Shown piece by piece: positions 8,238 through 16,481 of a stretch of DNA of 31,521 nt. This DNA is from a virus: positions 1-31,521 of the IMG/VR virus record IMGVR_UViG_3300037245_001484, one strand, 5' to 3'. Made by a program: the position numbers and the translations under genes. The first letter of the stretch is position 1. Each line of letters begins with the position of its first letter. Below the pieces are notes generated by a model. That model made no database searches, was not told the DNA's origin, and saw only the letters and a list, made by a program, of their open reading frames with translations.

Positions 8238-8738
8238 TTAACGTAGTTCATCTTCTGTCAATATTATAAACCGATATCCACGTTTCTTAGCAATAACCCT
8301 TGCTGTTTTCCATTTAGCCTGATTACGTCTCCATGTATCTTCGTCTAGTTTACGGTTACGTGGATTTTTACGTTTGGTGAACTTCGGTGGTGTTGATGAA
8401 GTTTCCTTCTTTGATTTAACCTCTATCCAAACTTTATTGATGCCATTCTTTGTTTTGATATCGGCAATCAGGTCAATGTAATACTTCCGCTTCCTACCAT
8501 ACCCACCTTCTCTATTCTTTTTTGTTGGATCAATATAGGGTATAGCTACAGTTTCATAAGACCATTTCAATACGTGTGGAGATTTATCCATGAACGTCAT
8601 TGCCATAAATTCAAGTTTAGATTTGAATTTTGGATTATCTGAACCCGTGTATTTTGATTCATTTAATGGGTTGAATGTTCCACAAAGAGAATTGTATTTA
8701 CCATTACTACTCTTCTTCATATGTTGTTGAAACCTCAC
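8238..8738 (-). CDS. 4: Head completion nuclease, T4 gp4 (gp50) family
   Basis: A 166-residue protein resembling T4 gp4, which trims or seals DNA at the portal before tail joining. It begins with the family's NPLNESKY block, then KSKLEFMAM (Glu43), VLKWSYETVAIPY, a YYIDL strand (Asp89) and WIEVKSK (Glu106, Lys108); together these form the D/E...D...ExK site of TnsA-like/PD-(D/E)XK nucleases. The C-terminal third is basic. The GTG start overlaps the TGA of the upstream gene (GTGA), indicating coupling; an ATG at 8720 is an alternative that would remove six residues. Loss of this protein in T4 gives heads unable to join tails. Confidence 0.8.
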   Translation of the reverse strand: MRFQQHMKKSSNGKYNSLCGTFNPLNESKYTGSDNPKFKSKLEFMAMTFMDKSPHVLKWSYETVAIPYIDPTKKNREGGYGRKRKYYIDLIADIKTKNGINKVWIEVKSKKETSSTPPKFTKRKNPRNRKLDEDTWRRNQAKWKTARVIAKKRGYRFIILTEDELR

Positions 8739-9106
8739 CCTTCAACTAACTCCAAAGTATAGGTCAGGATTACTAACAGTCTACCTTTGATGGAATCGGG
8801 TACGTCATTATCATTACGGGCAATCGTTGATATATTGACTATGATATCAATAACATCAGCGGATAATTCAAAATTTGGATCATTGACATCAACCAACACA
8901 TCCAATTCAGCTAGGAGTGATGACATCAGATCATCTTTATTGAAATATGGTAGGTAGTCGTCTTCGATTAATGTTATGATGAACTGTAACCGTTCAACGT
9001 CAGTTCCAAGCTGTATGTAAACATCCTTATCGTGATCAGTCAGGATAGCTAGGAATGCATTCTCTAGTTCATCAACATTTATATTATCTACATCAACAAT
9101 TGGCAT
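8735..9106 (-). CDS. Hypothetical acidic protein
   Basis: A 123-residue, very acidic, Leu/Ile/Val-rich and probably all-helical protein; no Cys. A strong AAGGAG precedes the ATG. It is coupled to the gp4-like gene downstream by a GTGA overlap, so it is likely a late protein of head or tail assembly, though no family is recognised. Confidence 0.7.
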   Translation of the reverse strand: MPIVDVDNINVDELENAFLAILTDHDKDVYIQLGTDVERLQFIITLIEDDYLPYFNKDDLMSSLLAELDVLVDVNDPNFELSADVIDIIVNISTIARNDNDVPDSIKGRLLVILTYTLELVEG

Positions 9107-9114
9107 ATGACTCC

Positions 9115-9462
9115 TTAAATTACTCTATCGAAATACATCTCAGCTATTTTATCAGCACTGGAATGTTTCGAATATGATTCAAATTCATCATCCTGAATGG
9201 TTACAACGAATGGTTTATCTTGTTTACCATCCCAAGTAGCTTGAAACACATAAGCGACTTCATCAAGTAGTGGGGTTGAAATAACCTCCACTTCTATACC
9301 ACCACGTTCATCTTTACTATATGAACCAGTAGATGAGATCGACGGTTTAAGTTGTTTCATAATTTTCTTAGCTTCAGATGAATCCCCAGCTTCGTTGATC
9401 TTTGTATATGCTTCACGTAGTGAAATTGTGTCATCATTGTTATTTCTTTCTTGATTGTTCAT
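9115..9462 (-). CDS. Hypothetical late protein
   Basis: I place the start at the ATG at 9462 (115 residues), because AAAGGA is correctly spaced in front of it and because the late promoter at 9487-9494 would start transcription about 9481. A longer frame from 9486 would leave no leader. The N-terminus is Asn-rich (MNNQERNNNDD); the body is mixed alpha/beta with one FQATWDGK segment. No membrane segment. Function unknown. Confidence 0.65.
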   Translation of the reverse strand: MNNQERNNNDDTISLREAYTKINEAGDSSEAKKIMKQLKPSISSTGSYSKDERGGIEVEVISTPLLDEVAYVFQATWDGKQDKPFVVTIQDDEFESYSKHSSADKIAEMYFDRVI

Positions 9463-9486
9463 AATATAATCCTTTAGTTGTATCAA

Positions 9487-9494
9487 TATTTATA
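9487..9494 (-). promoter_or_regulatory. Late promoter TATAAATA (minus strand)
   Basis: TATTTATA on the plus strand reads TATAAATA on the minus strand. The predicted start at about 9481 gives a 19-nt leader to the ATG at 9462. Confidence 0.75.
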
Positions 9495-9498
9495 CAGT

Positions 9499-9750
9499 TT
9501 AGTCTGAACCTTTCTTGCGGTTAGTGCTTCGTGCTACAACCCGTTGGTTCGATTTATCATTACTTCCACCTTTGGAAAGTGGCTTAATGTGATCAACTTC
9601 TTTACCATCACCCTTCTTACAGCATGAATTCCTTCGTGCATTATTCCTCAATGCTCGATTCTTCTTCTGTTCAGGTTTACTATGGTAGTCATCGTACTCT
9701 TTTTTGTAATCACGACCAGCTTTTTCATAAATATCGATAAGTTTTTGCAT
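9499..9750 (-). CDS. HNH endonuclease-type small protein
   Basis: An 83-residue basic protein. The HNH core is visible as VDHIKPLSKGG (Asp53-His54) with Asn residues at 64, 68 and 77; a Cys-Cys pair precedes it. Start chosen at the ATG at 9750 with AAGG five bases upstream; a GTG two codons earlier is possible. It lacks any extra DNA-binding domain, unlike intron-encoded homing enzymes. The late promoter at 9773 gives a 17-nt leader, so it is expressed late, perhaps in packaging or DNA processing. It could also be a free-standing mobile HNH gene. Confidence 0.75.
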   Translation of the reverse strand: MQKLIDIYEKAGRDYKKEYDDYHSKPEQKKNRALRNNARRNSCCKKGDGKEVDHIKPLSKGGSNDKSNQRVVARSTNRKKGSD

Positions 9751-9771
9751 AAACACCTTAAATTGTTTATA

Positions 9772-10746
9772 TTATTTATACATTTTCGATAACTGCATCT
9801 TGATCATTACACCATGGGTGATAAGTTTTTCAAGTTCTTTAGGTCGGGAAAATACATTATCAACACCATGTTTCAGTGCATAGTCGTTGATATCCTCACC
9901 ATCAACCATGTTGGATGGGTACATTAAGAATTGGTCACGTGGTGATTTAGTAGCATATTTCACCATTGATTTACGTCCCTCACCATCATTATCATAGAAT
10001 TGTACAATAGTATGGTGTGGATAACGCTCTTTCAGGATCATACGCTGATATTTGGTCATAACACGTCCACCAACGCACACACCGTTGTGGATGAACTTAC
10101 TGTCGAAGAAACCTTCACAAGCGATTATATAGGGGAATGCGAGGTCGATACCATCCATTCCACCAACTGGTTTAAATGTATCTGATGGAAACACGTATTT
10201 AAGACCGTCACCGGACATATTACGAGTCTGATAATAAATCATCTGATCATTACTGTTTAACCATGGGATAACTAGACCACCATGCTCAGTGTCATACATG
10301 AATCTATAATCTGATGATAGGTAAGGTGCGTCAAAAATTAATCGTTTGTTTAGATAGTCGATGATCCGTTGTGGGATATCATAGGTCCATGTATCCAATG
10401 GTTCGATTATCTGGATTCGTTCCGATACAGATAGTTCACGTTTAACCGCTTTAGAATTAGAATACTTACCATTATATTTAAGTTTGAAGAATTCTTGTAG
10501 GAGGTCATCATGGTCATCACCTGAAATTTGAGCTAATAATTCAAAACCAGTAGCTGATTTTTCACAGTTCCAACACCAATAAGATGCAGAGTCAATATGA
10601 TATTCACCCCGCATTTTAGATTTATTCTTTTTGGAATCTCCACAAAACGGACATCTGAATATTATTTTATTCTTCTGTTTCTTATTTCGGGCTAGGTATG
10701 GTGTTATACGGTCATATAACCAATCAATTTGTTCTAGGTCGTCCAT
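9772..10746 (-). CDS. 61: DNA primase, T4 gp61 / DnaG type
   Basis: A 324-residue primase that makes RNA primers on the lagging strand with the gp41-like helicase encoded at 21199. The N-terminal zinc ribbon has Cys32-Cys35 (CPFCGD) and Cys58-Cys61 (CWNC) with His50 between. A Toprim domain follows: EGFFDS at 211-216 with the catalytic Glu, and DNDGEG at 252-257. Length agrees with T4 gp61 (342 residues). The ATG lies directly after the preceding stop, with AGGT upstream. All zinc and Toprim residues are present, so it should be active. Confidence 0.9.
   Translation of the reverse strand: MDDLEQIDWLYDRITPYLARNKKQKNKIIFRCPFCGDSKKNKSKMRGEYHIDSASYWCWNCEKSATGFELLAQISGDDHDDLLQEFFKLKYNGKYSNSKAVKRELSVSERIQIIEPLDTWTYDIPQRIIDYLNKRLIFDAPYLSSDYRFMYDTEHGGLVIPWLNSNDQMIYYQTRNMSGDGLKYVFPSDTFKPVGGMDGIDLAFPYIIACEGFFDSKFIHNGVCVGGRVMTKYQRMILKERYPHHTIVQFYDNDGEGRKSMVKYATKSPRDQFLMYPSNMVDGEDINDYALKHGVDNVFSRPKELEKLITHGVMIKMQLSKMYK
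9773..9780 (-). promoter_or_regulatory. Late promoter TATAAATA (minus strand) before the HNH gene
   Basis: The octamer overlaps the stop codon of the primase gene, so it lies in the only non-coding space available. Predicted start about 9767. Confidence 0.75.
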
Positions 10747-10748
10747 TA

Positions 10749-11240
10749 TTACCTGTTAGCTAATTTTCTCTTCTTTCCAGATGAGATATTCTTTATATTG
10801 TATTTGGTTTGCCAACCACCAATAAGCTGAAGGTTCTCTTTTCGGAATGATATAAAGTCGATCACCTCAAAATTTGGTGGATCTAGATTGACCATCCGGT
10901 AGTTACCCTCAATTACATCAAACACTAATATCAGGTTTCTGGTACGATACCAAGACTTTTTTCTTTTTATTTTAGGTTTCTTCAATGGCTTACCTAATGA
11001 TATAGCCAATGCTTGACCGTAAAAGAAATTTGAAGTCATGATCATGTTGCGGGTTTTCTTGTAACCACCTTCTTTGGTGATCCTACGTTTGAAACGAACT
11101 TCAACTAGGTTGTGTTCAAAGAAATGTTTGGCACCAGTCCAATTATTACGGATAGAAGGGACTTCATCTTGTCGTTCAGATAAAGTCTTACCAGTTCTAT
11201 CGTATATCCGTTTTCTTAAACTACCTATTATTGAACCCAT
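10749..11240 (-). CDS. Hypothetical basic protein
   Basis: A 163-residue, strongly basic protein (Lys/Arg-rich, notably KRRITKEGGYKK and KKPKIKRKKSW). A beta-rich middle (NLILVFDVIEGNYRMVNLD) faintly recalls small SH3-barrel phage proteins, but I would not name a family. It lies between primase and two further genes on the same strand with gaps of 2 bases, so it is probably co-expressed with replication genes and may bind nucleic acid; that is inference from charge and place. Confidence 0.65.
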   Translation of the reverse strand: MGSIIGSLRKRIYDRTGKTLSERQDEVPSIRNNWTGAKHFFEHNLVEVRFKRRITKEGGYKKTRNMIMTSNFFYGQALAISLGKPLKKPKIKRKKSWYRTRNLILVFDVIEGNYRMVNLDPPNFEVIDFISFRKENLQLIGGWQTKYNIKNISSGKKRKLANR

Positions 11241-11242
11241 TG

Positions 11243-11515
11243 TTATTCACCGTCATACATATCAGATAATGATTTCATTGATTTGAATATGTCCTTATGG
11301 TCATTAACCACACCTTCTGATGCTGGAACCAATATTAGATCATCCATGATATCACATAGACCAAGTTCTTCATCAACTTTTAATTCATTATATAATGATA
11401 TATAATCAGTAAACTGGGGTTGGTTCTCAAATCCGACAAAGTGATATACTGGTGAGCTTGATTCAGTCATTACATTATCACGACTAACTGCGATTATACC
11501 ATACTTAATATCCAT
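11243..11515 (-). CDS. Small hypothetical protein
   Basis: A 90-residue acidic protein. Its ATG overlaps the stop of the upstream clamp-like gene (TAATG), showing coupling. It begins with an alternating hydrophobic strand (MDIKYGIIAVS). A late-promoter octamer lies about 56 bases upstream inside the clamp gene. No family recognised. Confidence 0.65.
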   Translation of the reverse strand: MDIKYGIIAVSRDNVMTESSSPVYHFVGFENQPQFTDYISLYNELKVDEELGLCDIMDDLILVPASEGVVNDHKDIFKSMKSLSDMYDGE

Positions 11516-12303
11516 TAACTTTTCCTCAATGAGTTGTAAACCTTCAATTTGATGAATGTTCCGTTCTTGTTATTTATATCTAATTCACTAATCAGGATAT
11601 TCTTCGATGTTAGTTGAATCACAATATCCTCATCAGTCTTAAACATATTGAATGCATTTAGACGATTAAAATCAAGAATGATATCACGTTCTTCTTTCAA
11701 TTTATTCATGGTGATGTCACCCAATGGTAACGTCAATGAACTGTTTAACTCATTCATACGGTTATTCAACTCAGTGTAAATCTTGTTGTTGTGCATATCT
11801 TCACCACCCCATACTAAATAACATCTAGCTGATTCCAGATCCTCAAAGATGAATTTGTTGGTGCATATGTCTTTAATGATCTTGCTATTGGTCTTGAATT
11901 CAAACACAGGTTCAAATACAGCATCAATTGCACTATCAAGTGAGTTCTGGATTGCACGTTCTTTAACCGTGATGATCTTCGTTTTAACGTCTTTCGATTT
12001 GAAATACATGAACGGATGTTCAAAGTAACATGTTAAACCATCCATATTTTTACATTGCTTATTGATCAACTTTAGTGTTTTAATCAACATGGTCAAATCC
12101 TTAACGTTCATCTCACATGGTTCAGATGACTCAACACAGTTGGATGCAATGTGGAAACGTGCGAATATATTACGGGTTAGAATAGTCATACCGGACTGGT
12201 CAACGGTGATCTTAATACTCTCAACAGTCTTATTCAATGCTATTACAATTTCTTCGAAAACCTTCAAGTCATTAATCTTAATATCAGTTTTTTGCTTTTT
12301 CAT
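11515..12303 (-). CDS. Probable DNA polymerase sliding clamp (PCNA fold)
   Basis: 262 residues from the ATG at 12303, chosen because AAAGGA is six bases upstream; an ATG two codons earlier abuts the ribosome site. The sequence repeats the clamp pattern of strand-turn-strand: FEEIVIALNKTVESIKITV then MTILTRN..ARFHI, and a second half beginning FEPVFEFKTNSKIIKDI. Length fits T4 gp45 (228) and other phage clamps. It would ring DNA to tether the polymerase and, in T4-like phages, also activate late transcription, which would fit the many late promoters here. No short motif is decisive, so this is a fold-pattern call; position beside the primase supports it. Confidence 0.55.
   Translation of the reverse strand: MKKQKTDIKINDLKVFEEIVIALNKTVESIKITVDQSGMTILTRNIFARFHIASNCVESSEPCEMNVKDLTMLIKTLKLINKQCKNMDGLTCYFEHPFMYFKSKDVKTKIITVKERAIQNSLDSAIDAVFEPVFEFKTNSKIIKDICTNKFIFEDLESARCYLVWGGEDMHNNKIYTELNNRMNELNSSLTLPLGDITMNKLKEERDIILDFNRLNAFNMFKTDEDIVIQLTSKNILISELDINNKNGTFIKLKVYNSLRKS
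11571..11578 (-). promoter_or_regulatory. Possible late promoter inside the clamp-like gene (minus strand)
   Basis: A perfect TATAAATA on the minus strand, encoding part of Asp-Ile-Asn. It could start late transcripts of the genes at 11515 and below, but being in coding sequence it may be chance. Confidence 0.35.
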
Positions 12304-12373
12304 ATTCATCCTTTGGTTTTAAAACGTATAATGTTTGTAGGTTAGTATACCCAAAAGAACATAGGAGTTAAAC
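12304..12373. promoter_or_regulatory. Divergent intergenic region
   Basis: About 70 bases between the clamp-like gene (minus) and the guaC-like gene (plus). It contains TATAAT (12327-12332) and AGTATACCC (12343-12351). Neither direction shows a convincing -35 box, so these are probably early or middle phage promoters that depend on phage factors. AGGAG at 12364 serves the plus-strand gene. Confidence 0.4.
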
Positions 12374-13465
12374 ATGAAATTTTTAAAAGAAGTTGAAGCG
12401 ATCAGTTATGATGACATTGCATTACGTCCATCATATTCCGATTTAAACAGTCGAAATGACGCTGATGTTGCGGTATATCCATACACAAACCCTATTATAA
12501 ATTCACCTATGATCCATACAAGTTCAGTCAATATGATCAAATTCTGTATGGAACACAAGATGTTAACCACGGTCCATCGTTACTTTAAGTCGGGTGAACA
12601 CCAACATAGACACGTATTTGAAGCGGTTGGTACTGATTGTGTTGACGTGTTCTTTTCAGTTGGTAAGGATCGTAAGTGGATAAACACACTCATCGATCAC
12701 GGTGTTTATAAATTCTGTTGTGATTTCGCACATGGTAATTCAAAGGTATGTGTCGATACGGTTAAATACATACGTGAGAAATGTTCAGATGCCGTCATTA
12801 TAGCAGGTAACGTTGCGTCAGCTGATGGGTATACCCGTTTAATGGAAGCTGGTTCAGATATGATTCGGGTTGGTATTGCTGGTGGTTCAATCTGTTCAAC
12901 TGCTAAATCAACTGCGATTGGTATCCCAAATGTGACAAGTATTATTGAATGTGCTAAAGCAAAACAAAGATGTGGTGGTCAAATCATTGCGGATGGTGGT
13001 ATCAAATCATCCAGTGACATCATTAAAGCAATTGCTGTTGGTGCTGATATGGTAATGTGTGGTAAAATGTTAGCATCAACCTCATTAGCTGAAGGTCCGT
13101 TTTATATGGATGAAATTGAATTGGAATATAGAAACGGTACTGAAGTTACGACAGATTGTTTTATCGATCCACTTACGTTTAAACCAGTTATCCCTGAATT
13201 TGTTGAATATTTCGGTATGGCTAGTACTAAAGCCCGTGAATATAATGGAACACATATGACTAATGTATCAATTGAAGGTGTATCCGGTCTGGTTGAATAT
13301 ACGGGTAGGACATCGGATATTATAAATAGTATTGAAAATAACCTTAGATCCGGTATGGCATATTGCGGGTCACGAACATGGTTAGAATTTAAACGCAAAG
13401 TCGGTGTCCAGAAAATGTCTATGTCTGGAATTATTGAAAAGGATACCCACTTACATAGAGGTTGA
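12374..13465 (+). CDS. guaC: IMP dehydrogenase / GMP reductase family enzyme
   Basis: A 363-residue TIM-barrel enzyme without CBS domains, the length of GMP reductase. Visible motifs: GNVAS (145-149), the active-site loop GGSICST with catalytic Cys174, ADGGIKS (206-212) for phosphate binding, a MVMCGKMLA strand, YFGMAST and the C-terminal EGVSGLVEYTGR flap. GMP reductase converts GMP to IMP with NADPH; IMPDH runs IMP to XMP with NAD. The lack of CBS domains favours GuaC, but a minimal IMPDH cannot be excluded. AGGAG precedes the start. It would rebalance purine pools during phage DNA synthesis. Confidence 0.85.
   Translation: MKFLKEVEAISYDDIALRPSYSDLNSRNDADVAVYPYTNPIINSPMIHTSSVNMIKFCMEHKMLTTVHRYFKSGEHQHRHVFEAVGTDCVDVFFSVGKDRKWINTLIDHGVYKFCCDFAHGNSKVCVDTVKYIREKCSDAVIIAGNVASADGYTRLMEAGSDMIRVGIAGGSICSTAKSTAIGIPNVTSIIECAKAKQRCGGQIIADGGIKSSSDIIKAIAVGADMVMCGKMLASTSLAEGPFYMDEIELEYRNGTEVTTDCFIDPLTFKPVIPEFVEYFGMASTKAREYNGTHMTNVSIEGVSGLVEYTGRTSDIINSIENNLRSGMAYCGSRTWLEFKRKVGVQKMSMSGIIEKDTHLHRG
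13321..13328 (+). promoter_or_regulatory. Possible late promoter for the ParB-like and tail genes
   Basis: TATAAATA inside the guaC-like gene. The predicted start is about 133 bases before the ATG at 13467, and the gp15-like gene further on needs late expression. Its coding location leaves chance open. Confidence 0.4.
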
Positions 13466-13466
13466 T

Positions 13467-14189
13467 ATGATTGGATTTAGGACTTGGATAAGAGAAGGTG
13501 TTAACACGGGTGGTCAAGAATCAGGTAAGCTTGAATTATCAAGTACGACAATCGAACAAGCTCGTGAAAAGGCTGAGTTGATTATACCAGAACTTGATAA
13601 ATCTATTCCAAACTTTGACAAGAACTTTAAGAACGTTAAAAGTAAAGCAAAGGTTGGTAAGACCAAAAGAAAAGACATGCCAGTGGTGACAAGTCGTGAT
13701 GTCCGTCAGTTCCAACAGAGATTGGTTGATGGTCACATTGATGTTACTGACCCATACGCTGATGAGACGAACCCTAAGAATCCTTTTCCACAGGGTCTCA
13801 GTAAGGATAAAGCTGATGCATGGTTGAAAGCTGGTCTGAATGATGGTGATAAGAATGATGATAAAATTAAAGTGGTTGAAAAATATGCCACTGTTGGTGA
13901 TCTTAAACCAATCCAGAAACAGATATATGTCGATAAGTCAATTAAAATGGCACACAATGACATGAAAGGTATCACCGTTGATTCAACGAAGAAGTTTCTT
14001 CAAGGGAAGACATTCTATATCGTATCCAATGATGGTTACATCCTTGATGGACATCACAGGTGGTTAACGGCAATGCTGATTGATCCAACAATGAAGGTCA
14101 ACACGATGTCAATTGATATGCCTATTAAGGAACTGCTACCGATGATGACTGCATATAGTGACGCAATAGGCAACAAGAGGAATAAATAA
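13467..14189 (+). CDS. ParB/sulfiredoxin-like domain protein
   Basis: 240 residues from the ATG at 13467, one base after the preceding stop, with GAGG upstream. The C-terminal third has the ParB/Srx signature: TFYIVSNDGYILDGHHRW, with Asp194-Gly195-His196-His197-Arg198-Trp199, the nucleotide-binding/phosphate motif of that fold. The N-terminal half is charged, with no recognised domain. Such domains occur in CTP-binding ParB proteins, nucleases and ATP-using enzymes; no HTH DNA-binding domain is visible here, so partitioning is unlikely. The stop overlaps the ATG of the gp15-like gene, suggesting a late or virion-linked role. Confidence 0.7.
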   Translation: MIGFRTWIREGVNTGGQESGKLELSSTTIEQAREKAELIIPELDKSIPNFDKNFKNVKSKAKVGKTKRKDMPVVTSRDVRQFQQRLVDGHIDVTDPYADETNPKNPFPQGLSKDKADAWLKAGLNDGDKNDDKIKVVEKYATVGDLKPIQKQIYVDKSIKMAHNDMKGITVDSTKKFLQGKTFYIVSNDGYILDGHHRWLTAMLIDPTMKVNTMSIDMPIKELLPMMTAYSDAIGNKRNK

Positions 14190-14959
14190 TGCAAATCGAA
14201 TCATTTAATAATGAATTATACACCAGTACCATACAGTTTGTTGATATATTTAACCATATCGCATTCACTGGTAGAAATAGTAAGACCACAAAGGTTGGTG
14301 TTGTTCTTGGTAATAGATCACGTATATTTAAAGATCTAGAAAATCCAAACAAGGCACCAATCGTATATCCGTTGATTGCGGTTCAACGAACAGCTTTATC
14401 CCGTGATACCACTCGTGTGAATGATATAAACGAAAACATGAAAGCTATGACTGGTTCAATTGATTATGATAACATGCAGGGTAATCCAGTCAATATTACA
14501 TTTCAGGTGACCATATTTTCAAAAAGACAGAGTGAGATTGAACGTATCATTGGAAATTTCATCCCATTCTTTCAACCGGATGTTTATGTCAGAGTACCAC
14601 ATCCTAAGTTAGCTGATAAGAAAATGAATCTACAAGTCGTTTGGGATGGGGAAGTTGACGAGGAGTGGCCTTTCGAACTTGGACCAGAACAACCAGACAC
14701 TAACATAGCAACCCTAACTTTTATATTAAAAACATCTTTATTTGCGGGTACAAGTGAGTATAATGGAATAGGTAATCCAATTGAGTCGATTCATTTCACG
14801 TTGACTGAATCATTATCCGGTGAATCAATTTATCCGAATAATTATGTTGGTGGGTTCTATGAAGTACCATTCACAGTTGATTTATGTGATTATTATGATG
14901 ATGTCAGGGATGGGACGATACCAGATCCAGCAGTGGATGAGTTTATAGTTACAGAGTAA
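14189..14959 (+). CDS. 15: Tail completion / sheath stabiliser, T4 gp15-like
   Basis: A 256-residue protein with the pattern of T4 gp15 (272 residues), which caps the tail tube and sheath and joins it to the head. Shared features are an N-terminal YTSTIQFVDIFNHI helix followed by the R/K-rich strand, a YPLIAVQ strand, and NPVNITFQVTIFSKRQSEIERIIGNFIPFFQPD, matching PIKMIYELSIFTRY..IVEQILPYFQP. The C-terminus is acidic. The ATG overlaps the previous stop by one base. This implies a contractile tail. Confidence 0.7.
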   Translation: MQIESFNNELYTSTIQFVDIFNHIAFTGRNSKTTKVGVVLGNRSRIFKDLENPNKAPIVYPLIAVQRTALSRDTTRVNDINENMKAMTGSIDYDNMQGNPVNITFQVTIFSKRQSEIERIIGNFIPFFQPDVYVRVPHPKLADKKMNLQVVWDGEVDEEWPFELGPEQPDTNIATLTFILKTSLFAGTSEYNGIGNPIESIHFTLTESLSGESIYPNNYVGGFYEVPFTVDLCDYYDDVRDGTIPDPAVDEFIVTE

Positions 14960-14971
14960 TGGAGTTAAGTT

Positions 14972-15091
14972 ATGGCAACAGGTAGACAGATAGACAGAGC
15001 TATAAAGGCCAGAAGAAAAAAGAAAAACAAAAGTATAGTTGAACACGAACGATGGAAACGTGAGCACGAGAAGAAAAACAAACGGGTATAA
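14972..15091 (+). CDS. Small basic protein
   Basis: A 39-residue, highly Lys/Arg-rich peptide (MATGRQIDRAIKARRKKKNK...) with GGAG about ten bases before the ATG. It lies between two good genes, one RBS-length gap on either side. Probably binds nucleic acid or is a capsid internal peptide; function unknown. Confidence 0.5.
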   Translation: MATGRQIDRAIKARRKKKNKSIVEHERWKREHEKKNKRV

Positions 15092-15094
15092 GTT

Positions 15095-15289
15095 ATGGTA
15101 ATGGCGATAAATGAATGGTGTGTTGAATGTGATCGTGAAACTATGCATCACAATTCTAAATGTGTCAAATGTATTGAAGCAAAACGAAGGTTAAATCGTG
15201 CGGTATGGATTGCGCTAACGAATGAAGAGAAGATTGAACGTCTATTAAAACGTATCGAACAACTTGAACGTAGTCCAATGAAATATTAG
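15095..15289 (+). CDS. Small zinc-ribbon-like protein
   Basis: A 64-residue protein with two CxxC pairs (CVEC, CVKC about 14 residues apart) that could bind one zinc, followed by a basic helix (EEKIERLLKRIEQLERS). The start could be 15095 or the ATG at 15101. Resembles many phage zinc-finger-type proteins; DNA or RNA binding is inferred only. Confidence 0.6.
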   Translation: MVMAINEWCVECDRETMHHNSKCVKCIEAKRRLNRAVWIALTNEEKIERLLKRIEQLERSPMKY

Positions 15290-15299
15290 AGGGATGTTT

Positions 15300-15791
15300 A
15301 TGAAAAAAATTAATGTGAATGAAAATAGGGGTGCGAAAGTTTTTAAGGCACCAACTGAATATAGTGGATTTGATAAGTACATCTTCCTAGCTGGTTCCAT
15401 TGAGATGGGTAAGGCAATTGATTGGCAGACTGAGATATCAAATAAAATTTCCCACCTGAATGTTGGAATCCTGAATCCACGTAGAGATGATTGGGATTCA
15501 TCATGGGAACAGACGATTGAGAATGATCAGTTCCGCACACAGGTACAGTGGGAACTCGCTGGTTTGGAACGTGCTAACATCATCGTGGTGGTATTCGATC
15601 CGAAAACAAAGAGTCCAATCACACTGATGGAACTTGGTCTACATGCAAAAGATCAGAATGTAATCGTGGTTTGTCCAGAAGGTTTCTGGAGAAAAGGTAA
15701 TGTTGATGTTGTTTGTCAGAAATATGGTATCACACAAGTTGACACCATTGACGAATGTGTACCGTTGATTGAATCAATTCTTAATGTATGA
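15300..15791 (+). CDS. Nucleoside 2-deoxyribosyltransferase-like protein
   Basis: 163 residues from the ATG at 15300, since GAGGG is well spaced for it and sits on top of the ATG at 15294. The fold signature is FLAGS (29-33), LNPRRDDWD (59-66), WELAGLERANIIVVVFDP and SPITLMELGLHA (105-116, with a Glu that is catalytic in this family), then VVVCPEGFWRKGNV. Such enzymes swap bases on deoxynucleosides or hydrolyse deoxynucleoside monophosphates. With the guaC-like enzyme it points to control of nucleotide pools, or to salvage of a modified base. The ATGA overlap couples it to the next gene. Confidence 0.8.
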   Translation: MKKINVNENRGAKVFKAPTEYSGFDKYIFLAGSIEMGKAIDWQTEISNKISHLNVGILNPRRDDWDSSWEQTIENDQFRTQVQWELAGLERANIIVVVFDPKTKSPITLMELGLHAKDQNVIVVCPEGFWRKGNVDVVCQKYGITQVDTIDECVPLIESILNV

Positions 15792-16312
15792 CATATATAA
15801 GTATTGTCTGTAGAAAGTTTGGGTCAATTGTCATCAGTAAAATTTCAGCTGATGATGATTATACCTCGGTGGATTACTACACCTTCAACAATAAAACAAA
15901 AAACGCAACCAGATTCATACGAGAATTACGTGCGATGATTGATCCATATGAAACCGAAATCGTTGTGATAAACTTCGATGAGTTTTCCGGTATGGACTAC
16001 ATGAATCAAATATATGGTTCATTACATACACTGAAACTGTTTGGTACTGTTAATAAGGTCACCTATATATCTGACCCAACGAAAATGTTTAGACGGGTGT
16101 TCAGGTATGTTGGTGCAGGTAAAGGTCGAAAAATGACCCGTGATGGTGTGGCTGATATGCTACTTGGAAGCTGTTCATGTAAGTTCTATACAAAATTAGT
16201 TGAGATAAACATTGCAAATAAATCAAAACAACTGTATAATCTACATAGGATGGGTTTAGTTTCAGTATATTACATGTTGATTAAAAATAAACTTCAAGGT
16301 AAAAATGGATAG
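15788..16312 (+). CDS. Hypothetical protein, possible RuvC-like fold
   Basis: A 174-residue protein. The N-terminus (YISIVCRKFGSIVISKI) and the EIVVINFDEFSG strand resemble the two opening beta-hairpins of RuvC/RNase H folds, but the canonical Asp at strand 1 is missing, so catalysis as such is doubtful. It has an RxFRYVGAGKGRK basic stretch that could bind DNA. It overlaps the previous gene by four bases and the next by eight. It lies one small gene before uvsX, so a recombination role is possible; this is a weak guess. Confidence 0.6.
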   Translation: MTYISIVCRKFGSIVISKISADDDYTSVDYYTFNNKTKNATRFIRELRAMIDPYETEIVVINFDEFSGMDYMNQIYGSLHTLKLFGTVNKVTYISDPTKMFRRVFRYVGAGKGRKMTRDGVADMLLGSCSCKFYTKLVEINIANKSKQLYNLHRMGLVSVYYMLIKNKLQGKNG

Positions 16313-16481
16313 TTTAGTAAATTATATTGGTACTGGTTCAACAATAACTGATGTTGATGCTAAATGTTTAGCAAAAATTTCACGTCGAATGTATGGCAAT
16401 GGCTTTTACACTAATGCTATATACATAGATTCGTTTCTGGAAAATTCAAGGAGAGTAGAAGATGGCGAAAAAGAAAACTAG
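16305..16481 (+). CDS. Small hypothetical protein overlapping uvsX start
   Basis: A 58-residue protein whose ATG at 16305 lies in the end of the preceding gene, with AAGG nine bases upstream; it ends 20 bases into uvsX. Such nesting suggests a translational ladder. Sequence begins MDSLVNYIGTG; no family recognised. Confidence 0.55.
   Translation: MDSLVNYIGTGSTITDVDAKCLAKISRRMYGNGFYTNAIYIDSFLENSRRVEDGEKEN

Noticed and set aside
8230-8245. Terminator between the convergent genes at 8237/8238
   Set aside because: The stop codons abut with no hairpin or T-run; transcripts presumably run into each other.
12837-12846. Second GGGTATACCC palindrome as an operator
   Set aside because: It lies inside the guaC-like coding sequence and has no promoter near it.
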